64,000 bases of DNA from VFJZ01 sp046598415 (GCA_046598415.1 JBKJIG010000098.1:73324-137323); one strand, 5' to 3'. Positions 8,164 through 16,788 are shown, counted from the stretch's first letter. Program-made: numbers and translations. The notes: generated by a model from the letters alone, not told the origin.

Positions 8164-8832
8164 GTGACGCACTGTCCGCACCTGGAGAACGTCGGCGTCT
8201 ACGTGCTCGGCGCGCTGGACGACGACGAGCGCCGCGCGTACGCCGACCACCTCGAGACCTGCCCGGAGTGTCACCGCGAGTACGACGGGCTGGCCCACCT
8301 GCCGGCGCTGCTCGACCTGGCCGCCGACATGCCGCCGGTCGTGGCGCCGACCGATGCCGAGGAGCGCTTCGTGGCCCGGCTCTGCGAGCACCCCGCGCGA
8401 CCGCCGCGCTGGCGCCGCACGCCGTTCGTCGCGACCGGCGCGGGTTTGCTCGGCGCCGCCGCCGCGGCCACGCTGATCCTGGCGTTCGGCATCGGCGACG
8501 ACCCGCCTCCGCCGACCCCGACGATCGCCCTCGGCCCGGCCAGCGCGGCCGTCGCGGCCGATGCCTGGGCGACGGCGAAGCTGCACCCGCACGCGGCCGG
8601 CACCACGGTCGACTTCGAGGCCGGCGGCCTGCCGTGGTCGGCGAACGACGCCCGCTACGTCGTGCTCATCTCCGAGGGCGGCAAGATCGTCGCGAAGACG
8701 TACTTCACCGTCGACGACAACGGCTGGGCGCAGTTGGCCGTCGAATCAGGGCAGCAGATCTACCCGAACGCCCAGCTCGAGGTGCGACGCGTCGCACCCG
8801 GCGAGCCGCTCATGCTGCGTTCCCGGACCTGA
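8164..8832 (+). CDS. Zinc-finger (ZAS) anti-sigma factor, membrane-anchored
   Basis: This 222-residue protein has the ZAS zinc-binding signature H29-x3-C33-x2-C36 (DHLETCPECHREY). It has one membrane segment at about 87-107 (GAGLLGAAAAATLILAFGIG) and an extracytoplasmic domain of about 110 residues that resembles the C-terminal domain of anti-sigma K factors. It should hold the co-transcribed ECF sigma factor at the membrane. The GTG start lies 10 nt after the sigma stop with no strong Shine-Dalgarno, so re-initiation after the sigma gene is likely. It converges on the hydrolase gene with a 61-nt gap. Confidence 0.9.
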   Translation: MTHCPHLENVGVYVLGALDDDERRAYADHLETCPECHREYDGLAHLPALLDLAADMPPVVAPTDAEERFVARLCEHPARPPRWRRTPFVATGAGLLGAAAAATLILAFGIGDDPPPPTPTIALGPASAAVAADAWATAKLHPHAAGTTVDFEAGGLPWSANDARYVVLISEGGKIVAKTYFTVDDNGWAQLAVESGQQIYPNAQLEVRRVAPGEPLMLRSRT

Positions 8833-8893
8833 CGGGAGCAGCCCGCGCCGCGGCGGTCCGATCTCGGCGGCCGAACGGGTTTCGCCCGCCCGG

Positions 8894-9646
8894 CTATCCC
8901 TCGAGGAAGTCGAGCAGGATCGCGTTGAAGGCGGCGGGCGCCTCGAGGCTCGGCAGGTGCGTGAGGCCGGGCATCACGGCGAGCCGACCGCGCGCGACGC
9001 CGTTGGCGAGCGCGCGGGCACCCGCGACCATGAACGGCTGGTCACGGTCGCCCACCACCGCGAGCACCGGGCACTCGATCCCGTCCAGCCGGTCGATGGC
9101 CGGCGGGTCGAGGTCGAGCTCGTGCTCGTGGCTCTCGTCGCGCGCGAAGATGGCCGCGTTCCAGGCACGCACCTGCGGGGAGATGTCGGCGGCCTGCACC
9201 CACATCTCGGTGTCGAGGTCGATCGCGCGCTCGATGTCGCCGGCCTCGTAGGCGGCGCCGACCGCGTCCCAGCCGGCGCGCAGCCCGGCGTCGGGCGTGC
9301 GGCCACCGGGGCCGATGCCGACGGCGACGAGGACCGACACGCGGGCAGGGTGGGCGATCGCGAGGTCGATCGCGCACGAGCCGCCCATCGACGAGCCGAT
9401 GACGACCGCGTTGTCGGCGCCGGCCGCATCGAGGACGGCCACGGCATCGTCGTACGGGTGGTACGGCGCCTCGATGCGGCCCGACTCGCCGAAGCCGCGC
9501 GCGTCGTACCGGATCAACCGGTAGCGGTCGGCCAGGGCGTCCATCTGCGGATCCCACATCCGGCGGTCGGCGATGCCGGCGTGCAGCAGCAGGATGGCCG
9601 GGCCGGACCCGGCCTCGTCCCACTCCAGACCGGCGGTGCGGGGCAT
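8894..9646 (-). CDS. Alpha/beta hydrolase
   Basis: This 250-residue alpha/beta-hydrolase fold protein has the oxyanion segment LLLHAG at about 19-24 and the nucleophile elbow GSSMGG with Ser86. A likely acid sits in VVGDRDQPF and the catalytic His in GLTHLPSLEAP near the end. The family includes 3-oxoadipate enol-lactonase-like and carboxylesterase enzymes; nothing here fixes the substrate. Its ATG overlaps the radA stop by one base (TGATG), so it is translated from the radA transcript, and both start positions agree with this coupling. Confidence 0.85.
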   Translation of the reverse strand: MPRTAGLEWDEAGSGPAILLLHAGIADRRMWDPQMDALADRYRLIRYDARGFGESGRIEAPYHPYDDAVAVLDAAGADNAVVIGSSMGGSCAIDLAIAHPARVSVLVAVGIGPGGRTPDAGLRAGWDAVGAAYEAGDIERAIDLDTEMWVQAADISPQVRAWNAAIFARDESHEHELDLDPPAIDRLDGIECPVLAVVGDRDQPFMVAGARALANGVARGRLAVMPGLTHLPSLEAPAAFNAILLDFLEG

Positions 9647-10992
9647 CAGCGTGGCACGGGAAGCGTCATGGCGATGGCCTCGGCGACGGTCTGCGCCGTG
9701 CGCAGGCTGGTGCCGGGGACGCCAAGCGTACCGGCCGGCGCGAGCCCGTGCGAGAGGCCGAGGCGCTGCGCCTCGCGGATCCGCCGCTCGGCCTGGGGAA
9801 CGCCTCGCAGCCTGCCGGTGAGGCCGATCTCGCCGAATGCGACCAGCGGCCCCGTGGGCAGCCCGCGGTGCGCCGAGGCGATGGCGATGGCGATCGCGAG
9901 GTCGGCGGCGGGCTCGTGGATGTCGACCCCGCCGGCGACGTTGACGAACACATCGGCCGAGCCGAGCGGCAGCTCGGCGTGGCGCTGCAGCACGGCCAGG
10001 ATCATCGCGAGGCGGTTGCGGTCGACGCCGGTCGCGAGCCGGCGCGGCATCTGCAGATCGCTCGGCGCCACCAGCGCCTGCACCTCGAGCAGCAGCGGGC
10101 GGGTGCCCTCGACGGCGCACGCGACGACCGATCCGGGACCGCCCAGGTCGCCGCGGCCGAGCAGCGCCGAGGGATCGGCGACCGGGGCCAGCCCGGTGGA
10201 GGTCATCTCGAACACGCCGATCTCGGCGGTCGAGCCGAAGCGGTTCTTCGCGGCCCGCAACACGCGCAGGTCGCCCGTGCGGTCGCCTTCGAACATCAGC
10301 ACCGCGTCGACCAGGTGCTCGAGCACGCGCGGGCCGGCGACGGCGCCGTCCTTGGTCACGTGGCCGACGAGGATGACGGTGATGGCGTGCTCCTTCGCCA
10401 CCCGCAGCAGGCGGCCGGCGGCCTCGCGCACCTGGGCGACCGAGCCGGGCGCCGACGCCAGGTCGTTGGCCCACAGCGTCTGCACCGAGTCGATCACGGC
10501 GACGGCGGGCTGCTCCTGCACCAGCGTCTGGCAGACCAGGTCGAGATCGGTCTCGGCGATGACGCCGATGCGGCCCGCGCCGCCGATGCGCTCGGCGCGC
10601 ATGCGCACCTGCGCCGGCGACTCCTCGCCGCACACCAGCAGCACTGGATGCCGGGCGGCGAGCCGGGCGAGCGCCATGGTGGTGAGCGTCGACTTGCCGA
10701 TGCCGGGGTCGCCGCCGATCAGGATCAGCGAGCCGGGCACGAGGCCGCCCCCGAGCACGCGGTCGAACTCGTCGATGCCAGTGGGGAGCCGGTCGTGGCG
10801 CGACGCCTCGACGTCGGCGAGGGGCTGCGGCTTGCGCACCTGCCCGGCGACCGGCCCGCCGCGCTTCGCGGCGGGCCGCGAGGTCTCCTCGACCATCGAC
10901 GCCCACGAGCTGCAGCTCGGGCAGCGGCCGTGCCACTTGGGCTGGGACGCGCCGCATTCCTGGCACGTGAACTGGGTCTTCGTGGCGAGCAT
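9646..10992 (-). CDS. radA: DNA repair protein RadA
   Basis: RadA is a RecA-like ATPase that drives branch migration in recombinational repair. The 448-residue protein has the N-terminal C4 zinc finger (Cys10, 13, 24, 27), Walker A GGDPGIGKST at about 93-102, the RadA signature KNRFG at 249-253 and a C-terminal Lon-like domain (NVAGGVDIHEPAADLAIAIA). Length and all motifs are standard. TAGTCT lies 10 nt before the ATG, a little far for a leaderless start. radA is near disA and clpC, as in many Gram-positive genomes, though here unrelated genes have moved in between. Confidence 0.96.
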   Translation of the reverse strand: MLATKTQFTCQECGASQPKWHGRCPSCSSWASMVEETSRPAAKRGGPVAGQVRKPQPLADVEASRHDRLPTGIDEFDRVLGGGLVPGSLILIGGDPGIGKSTLTTMALARLAARHPVLLVCGEESPAQVRMRAERIGGAGRIGVIAETDLDLVCQTLVQEQPAVAVIDSVQTLWANDLASAPGSVAQVREAAGRLLRVAKEHAITVILVGHVTKDGAVAGPRVLEHLVDAVLMFEGDRTGDLRVLRAAKNRFGSTAEIGVFEMTSTGLAPVADPSALLGRGDLGGPGSVVACAVEGTRPLLLEVQALVAPSDLQMPRRLATGVDRNRLAMILAVLQRHAELPLGSADVFVNVAGGVDIHEPAADLAIAIAIASAHRGLPTGPLVAFGEIGLTGRLRGVPQAERRIREAQRLGLSHGLAPAGTLGVPGTSLRTAQTVAEAIAMTLPVPR

Positions 10993-11041
10993 CGGACCGG
11001 CCAGACTACTGAAGTGACCGGACGGAGCGGCGGCGAGGCCT

Positions 11042-11047
11042 TAGGGT
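11042..11047 (+). promoter_or_regulatory. Leaderless-type -10 (TAGGGT) for the 11054 dehydrogenase
   Basis: TAGGGT ends 6 nt before ATG 11054 in the short radA/dehydrogenase divergent gap. Confidence 0.55.
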
Positions 11048-11053
11048 TCCGAC

Positions 11054-12079
11054 ATGCGCGCGATCGCCATCACAGCCACCGACGGCCCGGCCGCTGCCGG
11101 CCTCCACGAGCTTCCCGCGCCCGAGCCCGCCGCCGGCGAGGTGCGCGTCCAGCTCGCCGCTTCTTCGCTCAACCACGCCGATCTGTGGGCGTCACACGGC
11201 CAGCCGAAGATCGAACGGCGATTCCCGTTCATCCTCGGCGTCGACGGCGCCGGCACCATCGACGCCGTCGGCACGGGCGTCGACGCCGCCCGGATCGGGT
11301 GCCAGGTCGTCCTCAATCCGGTGGTGTCCTGCGGAACCTGCGCGCGTTGCGTTGCGGGCGAGCGGATGCTCTGCCGGTGGTTCAAGATGGTCGGCGAGCA
11401 CGTCGACGGCACCCACGCCGACGCGATCTGCGTGCCGGCCGTCTGCGCCGTCGACCGGCCGCCCGAGCTGAGCGCGGAGGCGGCGGCGGCGGGCGCGACC
11501 GTGTTCGCGACGGCGTACCGCCTGCTGTTCACGCGCGGGCGTCTGCTGCCGGGCGAGCGCGTGCTGATCCACGGCATCGGCGGCGGCCTCGCCACGGCGG
11601 CGCTGCAGCTGGCGAAGGTGGCGGGGGCGGAGTGCACCGTCACGTCGTCGGACGACGCGAAGCTGGAGCGGGCGCGAGAGCTCGGCGCCGACCACACCGT
11701 CAACTACCGCTCCGGCGATGTCGTGCGCGAGGTGCGCGCCGGCATGGGCGCCGCCGACGTGGTGGTCGACTCCGTCGGCGCCGCCGTCTGGGATGCGAGC
11801 TTCCGGCTGCTCGAGCAGGGTGGCCGCCTGGTCAACGCCGGCGCCACCGGCGGCGATCGCGGCGCGGTGCCGATCGTCCACCTGTTCTGGCGCCAGCTCG
11901 AGATCATCGGCACCACCATGGCCACCGATGCCGAGTTCCGGCGCGCGCTCGACCTGATGGTCTCGTCCGGTCAGCGCGCGGTGGTCGACCGGGTGGTGCC
12001 GCTCGCGGGTGTGCCCGAGGCGCTGCTCGCGCTCGAGCGCGGCGAGCAATTCGGCAAGATCGTCGTCAGTAGGGCCTGA
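11054..12079 (+). CDS. Zinc-type alcohol dehydrogenase / quinone oxidoreductase family protein
   Basis: This 341-residue medium-chain dehydrogenase/reductase has the GroES-like N-terminal domain with the structural zinc loop CGTCARCVAGERMLC and the NAD(P)-binding loop HGIGGGLATAALQLAK. The position of the first catalytic zinc ligand reads SLNHADLW, where true zinc alcohol dehydrogenases have Cys, so catalytic zinc may be absent although the structural zinc is kept. A zinc-free quinone or enoyl reductase activity is therefore possible. It overlaps the end of the convergent NlpC/P60 gene by 14 nt. Confidence 0.85.
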   Translation: MRAIAITATDGPAAAGLHELPAPEPAAGEVRVQLAASSLNHADLWASHGQPKIERRFPFILGVDGAGTIDAVGTGVDAARIGCQVVLNPVVSCGTCARCVAGERMLCRWFKMVGEHVDGTHADAICVPAVCAVDRPPELSAEAAAAGATVFATAYRLLFTRGRLLPGERVLIHGIGGGLATAALQLAKVAGAECTVTSSDDAKLERARELGADHTVNYRSGDVVREVRAGMGAADVVVDSVGAAVWDASFRLLEQGGRLVNAGATGGDRGAVPIVHLFWRQLEIIGTTMATDAEFRRALDLMVSSGQRAVVDRVVPLAGVPEALLALERGEQFGKIVVSRA

Positions 12080-13055
12080 CGGCGCCGACGTAGTTGCCGG
12101 AGTAGCCCGCCAGGTCGGAGATCTTCACGACGTCGCCCGTGTGCGGCGCGTGGATGAACTTGCCGCCGCCGATGTACATGCCCTCGTGGCCGGGATGACC
12201 GGCCTGCGGGTGGAAGAAGACCATGTCGCCCGGCTTCAGCATCGCGGCGTCGATGCGCGTGCCCTCGAGCCACTGCAGGCCGGTGAAGTGGTGCAGCCGC
12301 ACGCCGAGCTTGCCGTACACGTACATCACGAGCCCTGAGCAGTCGAAGCCGCCCTCGGGCGTCGCGCCGCCCCACACGTACGGGACGCCGAGGTACTTCA
12401 GAGCCAGCTGCACGGCCTTCTCGCCGATCGCGCCGCGGCGCTCGCCCTTCGCGTAGTCCTTGCCCTCGTCGTACGTGTTGTCGGCCACCGGCACGAGCCG
12501 CAGCCCGGCCAGGATGCCGTCGTGGGCGAGGCCCTGGAACCCGTCGATGGCGCCGACGGTCTCCCTCAAATTCGTGGCCTGGACGCGCAGCTTCGTGCCC
12601 TTCGCGCCGAACACGAGGAAGGGCGAGGCGCCGTCTGGCAGCGCGTCGAGCACGGCCAGGGCCTCCGGCGCCACGCGCCCGGACTCCACGTTCTTGCGAG
12701 CCTGCGGCGACAGCGCCAGTGAGGAGCTCTCGAGCACCCGCTTGCGCAGGATCGCCTCGTCCACCGCCTGAGTCGTGCCCGCGACGAGGTGCATCTCGGG
12801 CGGCAGGTCCCACGGCGACGTCTGCTCGAGCGCGCTCATCATCTCGGGGTAGAGCACGGGCGCGTCGTCGGCCGTGGCGGCCGCGGGCGTCTTGGCCTTG
12901 GGTGCTGCGGCGAAGGTGGCGGGCGTCGCGGCGGCGGGCGCCGGGAGCGTCGGTTGCGGCGAGGGCGACGTGGCGACGGCGGCGGGTTCCCCCGCGCCGC
13001 CGCAGGCCGCGCCAAGCAGCGGCAGCACACATAGTACGATTGCAAACCGTCTCAC
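12066..13055 (-). CDS. NlpC/P60 family cell-wall hydrolase, probable lipoprotein
   Basis: This 329-residue protein has a signal peptide ending LPLLGAAC, a near-lipobox, followed by an Ala/Pro/Thr-rich linker (about 25-65). An uncharacterised middle domain runs to about 200. A C-terminal NlpC/P60 domain carries the catalytic Cys in GGFDCSGLVMYVY and the catalytic His in GKFIHAPHTGD. Such enzymes cut peptide stems of peptidoglycan outside the membrane. The GTG start at 13055 places the signal peptide exactly. The 440-nt region upstream is long for this genome and contains a 45-nt element also found upstream of the L,D-transpeptidase gene. Confidence 0.9.
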   Translation of the reverse strand: MRRFAIVLCVLPLLGAACGGAGEPAAVATSPSPQPTLPAPAAATPATFAAAPKAKTPAAATADDAPVLYPEMMSALEQTSPWDLPPEMHLVAGTTQAVDEAILRKRVLESSSLALSPQARKNVESGRVAPEALAVLDALPDGASPFLVFGAKGTKLRVQATNLRETVGAIDGFQGLAHDGILAGLRLVPVADNTYDEGKDYAKGERRGAIGEKAVQLALKYLGVPYVWGGATPEGGFDCSGLVMYVYGKLGVRLHHFTGLQWLEGTRIDAAMLKPGDMVFFHPQAGHPGHEGMYIGGGKFIHAPHTGDVVKISDLAGYSGNYVGAVRPY

Positions 13056-13496
13056 TTGCTATCTATCGGCGGCGGAGCCGAGGCATCAAGTCCGAGCGCT
13101 CGATTGGCGACCGGTCTGCGATGGGTGCCGCGGGTATGGATGGTTTCATCCGCGCTGGGTGTTGCTGGAAGATGAGTCGTTTCGGCGCTTGCGATAGGTG
13201 TCGTCTGCGTAGGAGCTGCACGTTTCCGAGTCTGCCTCGAGTGCGCGGAACGGGCGTTCCGTCCCGGGCGTACCTCGGGCCGAACGAGCAGCCGTCTCGG
13301 ATTGCAGACGCAAGGCGATCGCGGGTGGAGCGGTGGAGGCGTGCAACCCTCGTCGGATGCCATCAGGAGCCTCAAGCGCGGAGGCGACAGGTGGACGCCT
13401 CGATTTCCAGGTGATGACCACATCCGCAACCGGGACGCGGCGCATCGCAGACCCGGAGGAGCGCTGTCGTCCGCGATCGATGCAGCGCCTCCGCAC
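13056..13496. other. Long non-coding stretch upstream of the NlpC/P60 gene
   Basis: These 441 nt hold no convincing gene; open frames exist but look like chance in G+C-rich DNA. Visible structure is a perfect hairpin CGGAACG-GG-CGTTCCG at 13246-13261 and the 45-nt shared element at 13338-13382. On the minus strand it would form a long 5' leader or upstream regulatory region. No known riboswitch consensus was recognised. Confidence 0.5.
13338..13382 (-). repeat. 45-nt shared element, copy A
   Basis: It matches 47962-48006 at 39 of 45 positions without gaps. On the minus strand the core reads GGCATCCGACGAG. It lies about 285 nt upstream of the NlpC/P60 start and points toward that gene. Confidence 0.75.
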
Positions 13497-14396
13497 CTAC
13501 TCCGAGAAGCGCTCGAGCGCGACCACGCGCGCCGTCTCGACGAAGGCCTCGGCCGCGCGCGTGCGGACGCGATCGCGGGCCCACGCGATGCCGATGCGGC
13601 GGGCGTCGATGCCCTCCGCCAGCCGCAGCACGAGCGGCGTCATGTCGGAGCTGCCGGGCTCGACCACCAGCCGGCCGGCGATCGCATGGCCCAGCCCGGC
13701 GCCGACGAAGTGCTGCAGCGTCAGGTTGTCGTCGGTGCGGAAGACGACGTCGATGTTGATGCCGAACCGGGCCAGCTGTGCCTCCACGTCGTCCACCTGC
13801 GTCGACGTCTGCCACTCGACCATCGGCAGCCCGTCCAGCATCGCCAGCGGCACCGGCTGGTGCTCGACCAGTTCGGAGTCGCGCGGCGCGAGCAGCACCC
13901 ACGGATCGCGCACCAGCTCGAGCGACTCGAAGCGCGGATCGAGGTCGTGGATCAGCGCGAACGCCAGGTCGAGCTCCCCCGCGAGGACGGCGTCGAGCAG
14001 CACCGTCTCGTTCTGATCCTCGAGCAGGCGGATCTCGACCGCCGGTAGATCGGCCCGGAACCGGCGCACCGCCTCGGGCAGCAGCTGGGCGCCGGCCGAC
14101 TGGAACGTGCCGATGCGCAGCGTGCCGGCCTCGCCCGCCGCCAGGGCGAGCAGGTCGCCGCGCGCGACGGCGAGGCGCGCCAGCATGCGCTCGGCGTGCC
14201 GCACCAGCACCTGGCCCTGCGGCGTCAGCGAGACCGGACGCGGGCCGCCCGGTCGCTCGACCAGCGCCACGCCGACGATGCGCTCGAGCGCCGCGATCTG
14301 CTGCGAGACAGCTGACTGTGCGTAACCGAGCTCGTTCGCGGCACGGGAGAACGAGCTCGTGCGGCCAACCGCCACCAGCGCGCGGAGATGGCGCAT
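13497..14396 (-). CDS. LysR family transcriptional regulator
   Basis: The protein is 299 residues from ATG 14396. The winged-helix DNA-binding domain at the N-terminus reads MRHLRALVAVGRTSSFSRAA and AQSAVSQQIAALERIVGVAL, with ELGY between them, and is followed by the periplasmic-binding-like co-inducer domain. ATG 14396 matches where LysR proteins normally begin; an in-frame TTG/ATG at 14438/14435 would add 14 residues and cannot be excluded. It is divergent from the small ORF and EamA transporter, the usual layout for a LysR regulator controlling its neighbour. A direct repeat ATCGCCG (14401-14407 and 14415-14421) in the gap is a possible binding element. Confidence 0.9.
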   Translation of the reverse strand: MRHLRALVAVGRTSSFSRAANELGYAQSAVSQQIAALERIVGVALVERPGGPRPVSLTPQGQVLVRHAERMLARLAVARGDLLALAAGEAGTLRIGTFQSAGAQLLPEAVRRFRADLPAVEIRLLEDQNETVLLDAVLAGELDLAFALIHDLDPRFESLELVRDPWVLLAPRDSELVEHQPVPLAMLDGLPMVEWQTSTQVDDVEAQLARFGINIDVVFRTDDNLTLQHFVGAGLGHAIAGRLVVEPGSSDMTPLVLRLAEGIDARRIGIAWARDRVRTRAAEAFVETARVVALERFSE

Positions 14397-14517
14397 CTCG
14401 ATCGCCGAATAACTATCGCCGCCAGTGATCAACATCAATCAAACGTCGCATTGGAATGATCGAGTAAATGGGTGCACAATTGAATCAATCACTTATATCG
14501 AAAGGCGGCAAGCCCCA

Positions 14518-14622
14518 ATGGCCGTTCTCGCATTCATCATCTTCACGCTCCTCGTTCTCCCCATCCTCGCAGTTCGCGCCGGCGCCGACACGTGGCAGCG
14601 CAACTCGCACAACTGGACCTGA
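14518..14622 (+). CDS. Small hydrophobic leader-type ORF (34 aa) before the EamA gene
   Basis: ATG 14518 follows an AAGGCGG run with 9-nt spacing and encodes 34 residues: a hydrophobic segment AVLAFIIFTLLVLPILAV, then RAGADTWQRNSHNWT and a TGA stop. The stop lies 8 nt before a strong intrinsic terminator and the EamA gene follows. Two Trp codons in the last 11 positions are reminiscent of leader peptides that sense tryptophan, but a free-standing small membrane protein is equally possible. It is too short for homology-based judgement by eye. Its context, divergent from LysR, argues that it is transcribed. Confidence 0.5.
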   Translation: MAVLAFIIFTLLVLPILAVRAGADTWQRNSHNWT

Positions 14623-14629
14623 TCTCCCT

Positions 14630-14695
14630 GCTGATCGCGGCGCGTCGGCCGTCCACCCACCCGTCCACAAGGCGCGTCGCGATCAGCTTTTCTCT
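14630..14695 (+). terminator. Intrinsic terminator between the 34-aa ORF and the EamA gene
   Basis: Arms 14630-14644 and 14673-14687 pair over 15 positions with one G-U pair, followed at once by TTTTCTCT. This is the clearest rho-independent terminator in the window, and it lies upstream of a gene on the same strand. Confidence 0.8.
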
Positions 14696-14705
14696 CCATC
14701 CCCGA

Positions 14706-14741
14706 GGTGCCGGCCGCATCCACCCGCTTGCGGCCGGCGCC
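14706..14741 (+). promoter_or_regulatory. Second 5' hairpin directly before the EamA ribosome-binding site
   Basis: Arms GGTGCCGGCCGCA (14706-14718) and TGCGGCCGGCGCC (14729-14741) pair over 13 positions with one wobble and a 10-nt loop. AAGGGGGA follows at 14742, before ATG 14762. With no T-run it is more likely an RNA-stability or translation element than a terminator. Confidence 0.6.
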
Positions 14742-14761
14742 AAGGGGGAGCAGCGCTAGCC

Positions 14762-15694
14762 ATGCGCACCGGTTACGCCATGGTCTCGCTCGCAGCGTTG
14801 CTCTTCGCCGCCAACGGCCCCATCTCGATCGTCCTCATCGACGGTGGCCTTTCGGCGCGATACGTCGTCACCGGCCGCCTGCTGGGCATGGTGCTGGTGC
14901 TGCTCACGTGGGCGGTCGTCAAGTACCGCGACCACCTGCGGTTCAGCCGCCGCGAGCTGCTCGAGCTCGCGTTCTTCGGCATTGCCGGGCTGGCCTTGAT
15001 GCAGTGGACGTACGCCGAGGCGATCGCGCGCGTCGACATCGGCCTCGTGCTGATGATCGAGTACATGGCACCGTTCCTGATCGCGCTCTACTCGTGGGTG
15101 TTGTGGCGCCACCGGCAGCAGCGCGCAGTCTGGGTCTCCGCGTTGATCGCGATCGCGGGCCTGACGATGGTACTGGACGTCGGCGGCGACTCGTTCGCGC
15201 GGCTGTCCGGCCCGGGCCTCGTGTTCTCAGTGACGACGTGCCTGATCTTCTCGTACTACGCCACGCACGCCTCGAAGCTGCTGCGCGAGCGACCGCCCCA
15301 GGTCGTGCTCGGCCTCGGCGGGCTGTTCGCCGTCGTCTTCTGGAGCCTCACGCTGGCGCCGATCTGGCACTACCCGATGAGCGTCGTGGACTCTCAGGTG
15401 GCGCTGGGCGGAAATCTCGGCGGCAGCCTCTCGGGCATCGTGCTCGTCATCCTCGGGGCGATCGTGGGCACGGCGATCCCGTTCGCCCTGTTCCTCACCG
15501 GCGTCGGCCGGATCGGACCGACGCGCAGCGCGATCGTGCTGATGCTCGAGTCGGTGATGGCGATCGCGATCTCGTGGGCGTGGCTGCGCCAGTCGCTGAC
15601 GCCGGTGCAGGTCGCCGGCGGCCTCGTCGTCGTGGGCGCGGTGCTGCTGCTGCAGGTGGCGCGCCAGAAGCAGCCGGTCGTCCAAAGCTTGTAA
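14762..15694 (+). CDS. EamA family transporter (DMT superfamily)
   Basis: This 310-residue membrane protein is built as two EamA repeats of about five membrane helices each. The first begins SLAALLFAANGPISIVLIDG and the second includes LVFSVTTCLIFSYYATHASK. These carriers usually export amino acids or other metabolites; the substrate is not predictable. ATG 14762 has AAGGGGGA as ribosome-binding site. It is preceded by a leader ORF, a strong terminator and a second hairpin and is divergent from a LysR gene, so two layers of control are suggested. A second EamA protein is encoded convergently just downstream. Confidence 0.88.
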   Translation: MRTGYAMVSLAALLFAANGPISIVLIDGGLSARYVVTGRLLGMVLVLLTWAVVKYRDHLRFSRRELLELAFFGIAGLALMQWTYAEAIARVDIGLVLMIEYMAPFLIALYSWVLWRHRQQRAVWVSALIAIAGLTMVLDVGGDSFARLSGPGLVFSVTTCLIFSYYATHASKLLRERPPQVVLGLGGLFAVVFWSLTLAPIWHYPMSVVDSQVALGGNLGGSLSGIVLVILGAIVGTAIPFALFLTGVGRIGPTRSAIVLMLESVMAIAISWAWLRQSLTPVQVAGGLVVVGAVLLLQVARQKQPVVQSL

Positions 15695-15726
15695 CGATCG
15701 TCGCGAGGGAGTAGGGTAGACGAACC

Positions 15727-15780
15727 GGCGCGGCGAGCGCCGCGCCCGAGCCACCTCCGCCACGACACGCTCGCCGCGCC
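15727..15780. terminator. Inverted repeats between convergent EamA genes
   Basis: GGCGCGGCG-AG-CGCCGCGCC (15727-15746) is a perfect hairpin. Its first 13 bases also pair with CGCTCGCCGCGCC at 15768-15780, giving two alternative stems in the convergent gap. It is a probable bidirectional terminator, though it has no T-run. Confidence 0.5.
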
Positions 15781-15784
15781 GCGT

Positions 15785-16723
15785 CTAGACCAGGACCGAC
15801 TCGGCCTGCCGTGACCGCAGCATCTGCACCGCGCTCACCGCCGTGAACACGACGACGCAGCCCAGCACCTGCAACGCCGTCAGCCGCTGGTCGATCCAGA
15901 ACCACGCGGCGATCACCGCGACGACCGGCTCGATCGTGCCGCTCAGCAACCCGAGGGTCGGACCGACCCGGCCGATGCCGACCAGGTAGAGCGCGTACGG
16001 CAGCGCGGTGCCGAACAGCATCGACCACAGCAACACGAGCACCCCTGGTAGCTCGATCGACGAGAGGTTGCCGCCGAGCGGCATGCTCTCCGTCAGGATC
16101 GCCGTCGGGAACTCCCAGACCGGTGCGAAACTGAGTGCCCAGAAGATCGCGGCGGCCGGTGCCGCGACGCCGAGCACGATCTGCGGCGGGTGCCGGTGCA
16201 CGAGCCGTTCGCCGTGCAGCGCGTAGTACGCGAACATCACGGCCAGCAGCCCGGCGAACACGAGGCCCGCGACCGACAGGTCGTCGAGCGAGTCGCCGCC
16301 CAGCCCGACGGCGAGGCCCAGTCCGGCCAGCGCCACGCCCATCAGCACCCAGACGACCCGGGGCTGGCGCTCGTGTCGGACCAACAGGCACCACAGCGCG
16401 CTCAGCAGCGCCGCCGTGTAGCCGATCGTCAGCACCACGCCGACGTCGAGGCGCGCGATCGCCGACGTCAGCGCCCACTGCAGCACGGCGATGCCCGCGA
16501 TGCCGAACACGAGCAGCATCGCGAGCGGCCTGCCGCGGGGGAACCCGGTGCCGGGCCGCAGCAGCGCCCAGGCGAGGAAGATCACGGCGACGGCCGTCAT
16601 CCGGGCGAGCGCCAGATCTTCCGACGGCAGACGCTCGTCGATCAGCACGCGCGAGAGCGGCTGGTTCACCCCGTACAGCGCGCCGGCGGCGGGAACGAGC
16701 AGGTAGTCGGTACGGAAGGGCAC
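15785..16723 (-). CDS. EamA family transporter (DMT superfamily), second copy
   Basis: This 312-residue ten-helix DMT carrier has two EamA repeats. The beginning LLVPAAGALYGVNQPLSRVL parallels the neighbour's AALLFAANGPISIVL, and both share ALGGNL and GIGRVGPT/GVGRIGPT signatures, so the two convergent genes look like diverged paralogues. The GTG start at 16723 lies just past the clpC terminator on the same strand, so it has its own promoter, not clearly visible. The transported molecule is unknown. Confidence 0.87.
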   Translation of the reverse strand: MPFRTDYLLVPAAGALYGVNQPLSRVLIDERLPSEDLALARMTAVAVIFLAWALLRPGTGFPRGRPLAMLLVFGIAGIAVLQWALTSAIARLDVGVVLTIGYTAALLSALWCLLVRHERQPRVVWVLMGVALAGLGLAVGLGGDSLDDLSVAGLVFAGLLAVMFAYYALHGERLVHRHPPQIVLGVAAPAAAIFWALSFAPVWEFPTAILTESMPLGGNLSSIELPGVLVLLWSMLFGTALPYALYLVGIGRVGPTLGLLSGTIEPVVAVIAAWFWIDQRLTALQVLGCVVVFTAVSAVQMLRSRQAESVLV

Positions 16724-16730
16724 GAGAGAA

Positions 16731-16788
16731 CCGGGCCGTAGTGTCTCACGGCGGGGCGTTCGCCCGTTCGCGAGACCCTACGGCCCGG
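16731..16788 (-). terminator. Terminator downstream of clpC
   Basis: 17-nt arms at 16731-16747 and 16772-16788 pair with one mismatch; on the minus strand they are followed by TTCTCTC. The structure sits between the clpC stop and the second EamA gene. Confidence 0.7.

Noticed and set aside
13056..13496. A c-di-AMP (ydaO-type) riboswitch before the NlpC/P60 gene, suspected because disA is present and such genes are known targets.
   Set aside because: The conserved blocks of that riboswitch, as I know them, could not be found on the minus strand.
13333..14016. Plus-strand open frames running through the NlpC/LysR gap and into lysR.
   Set aside because: They lie opposite lysR, lack a start signal, and the conserved 45-nt part is similar in all frames, so coding is not supported.
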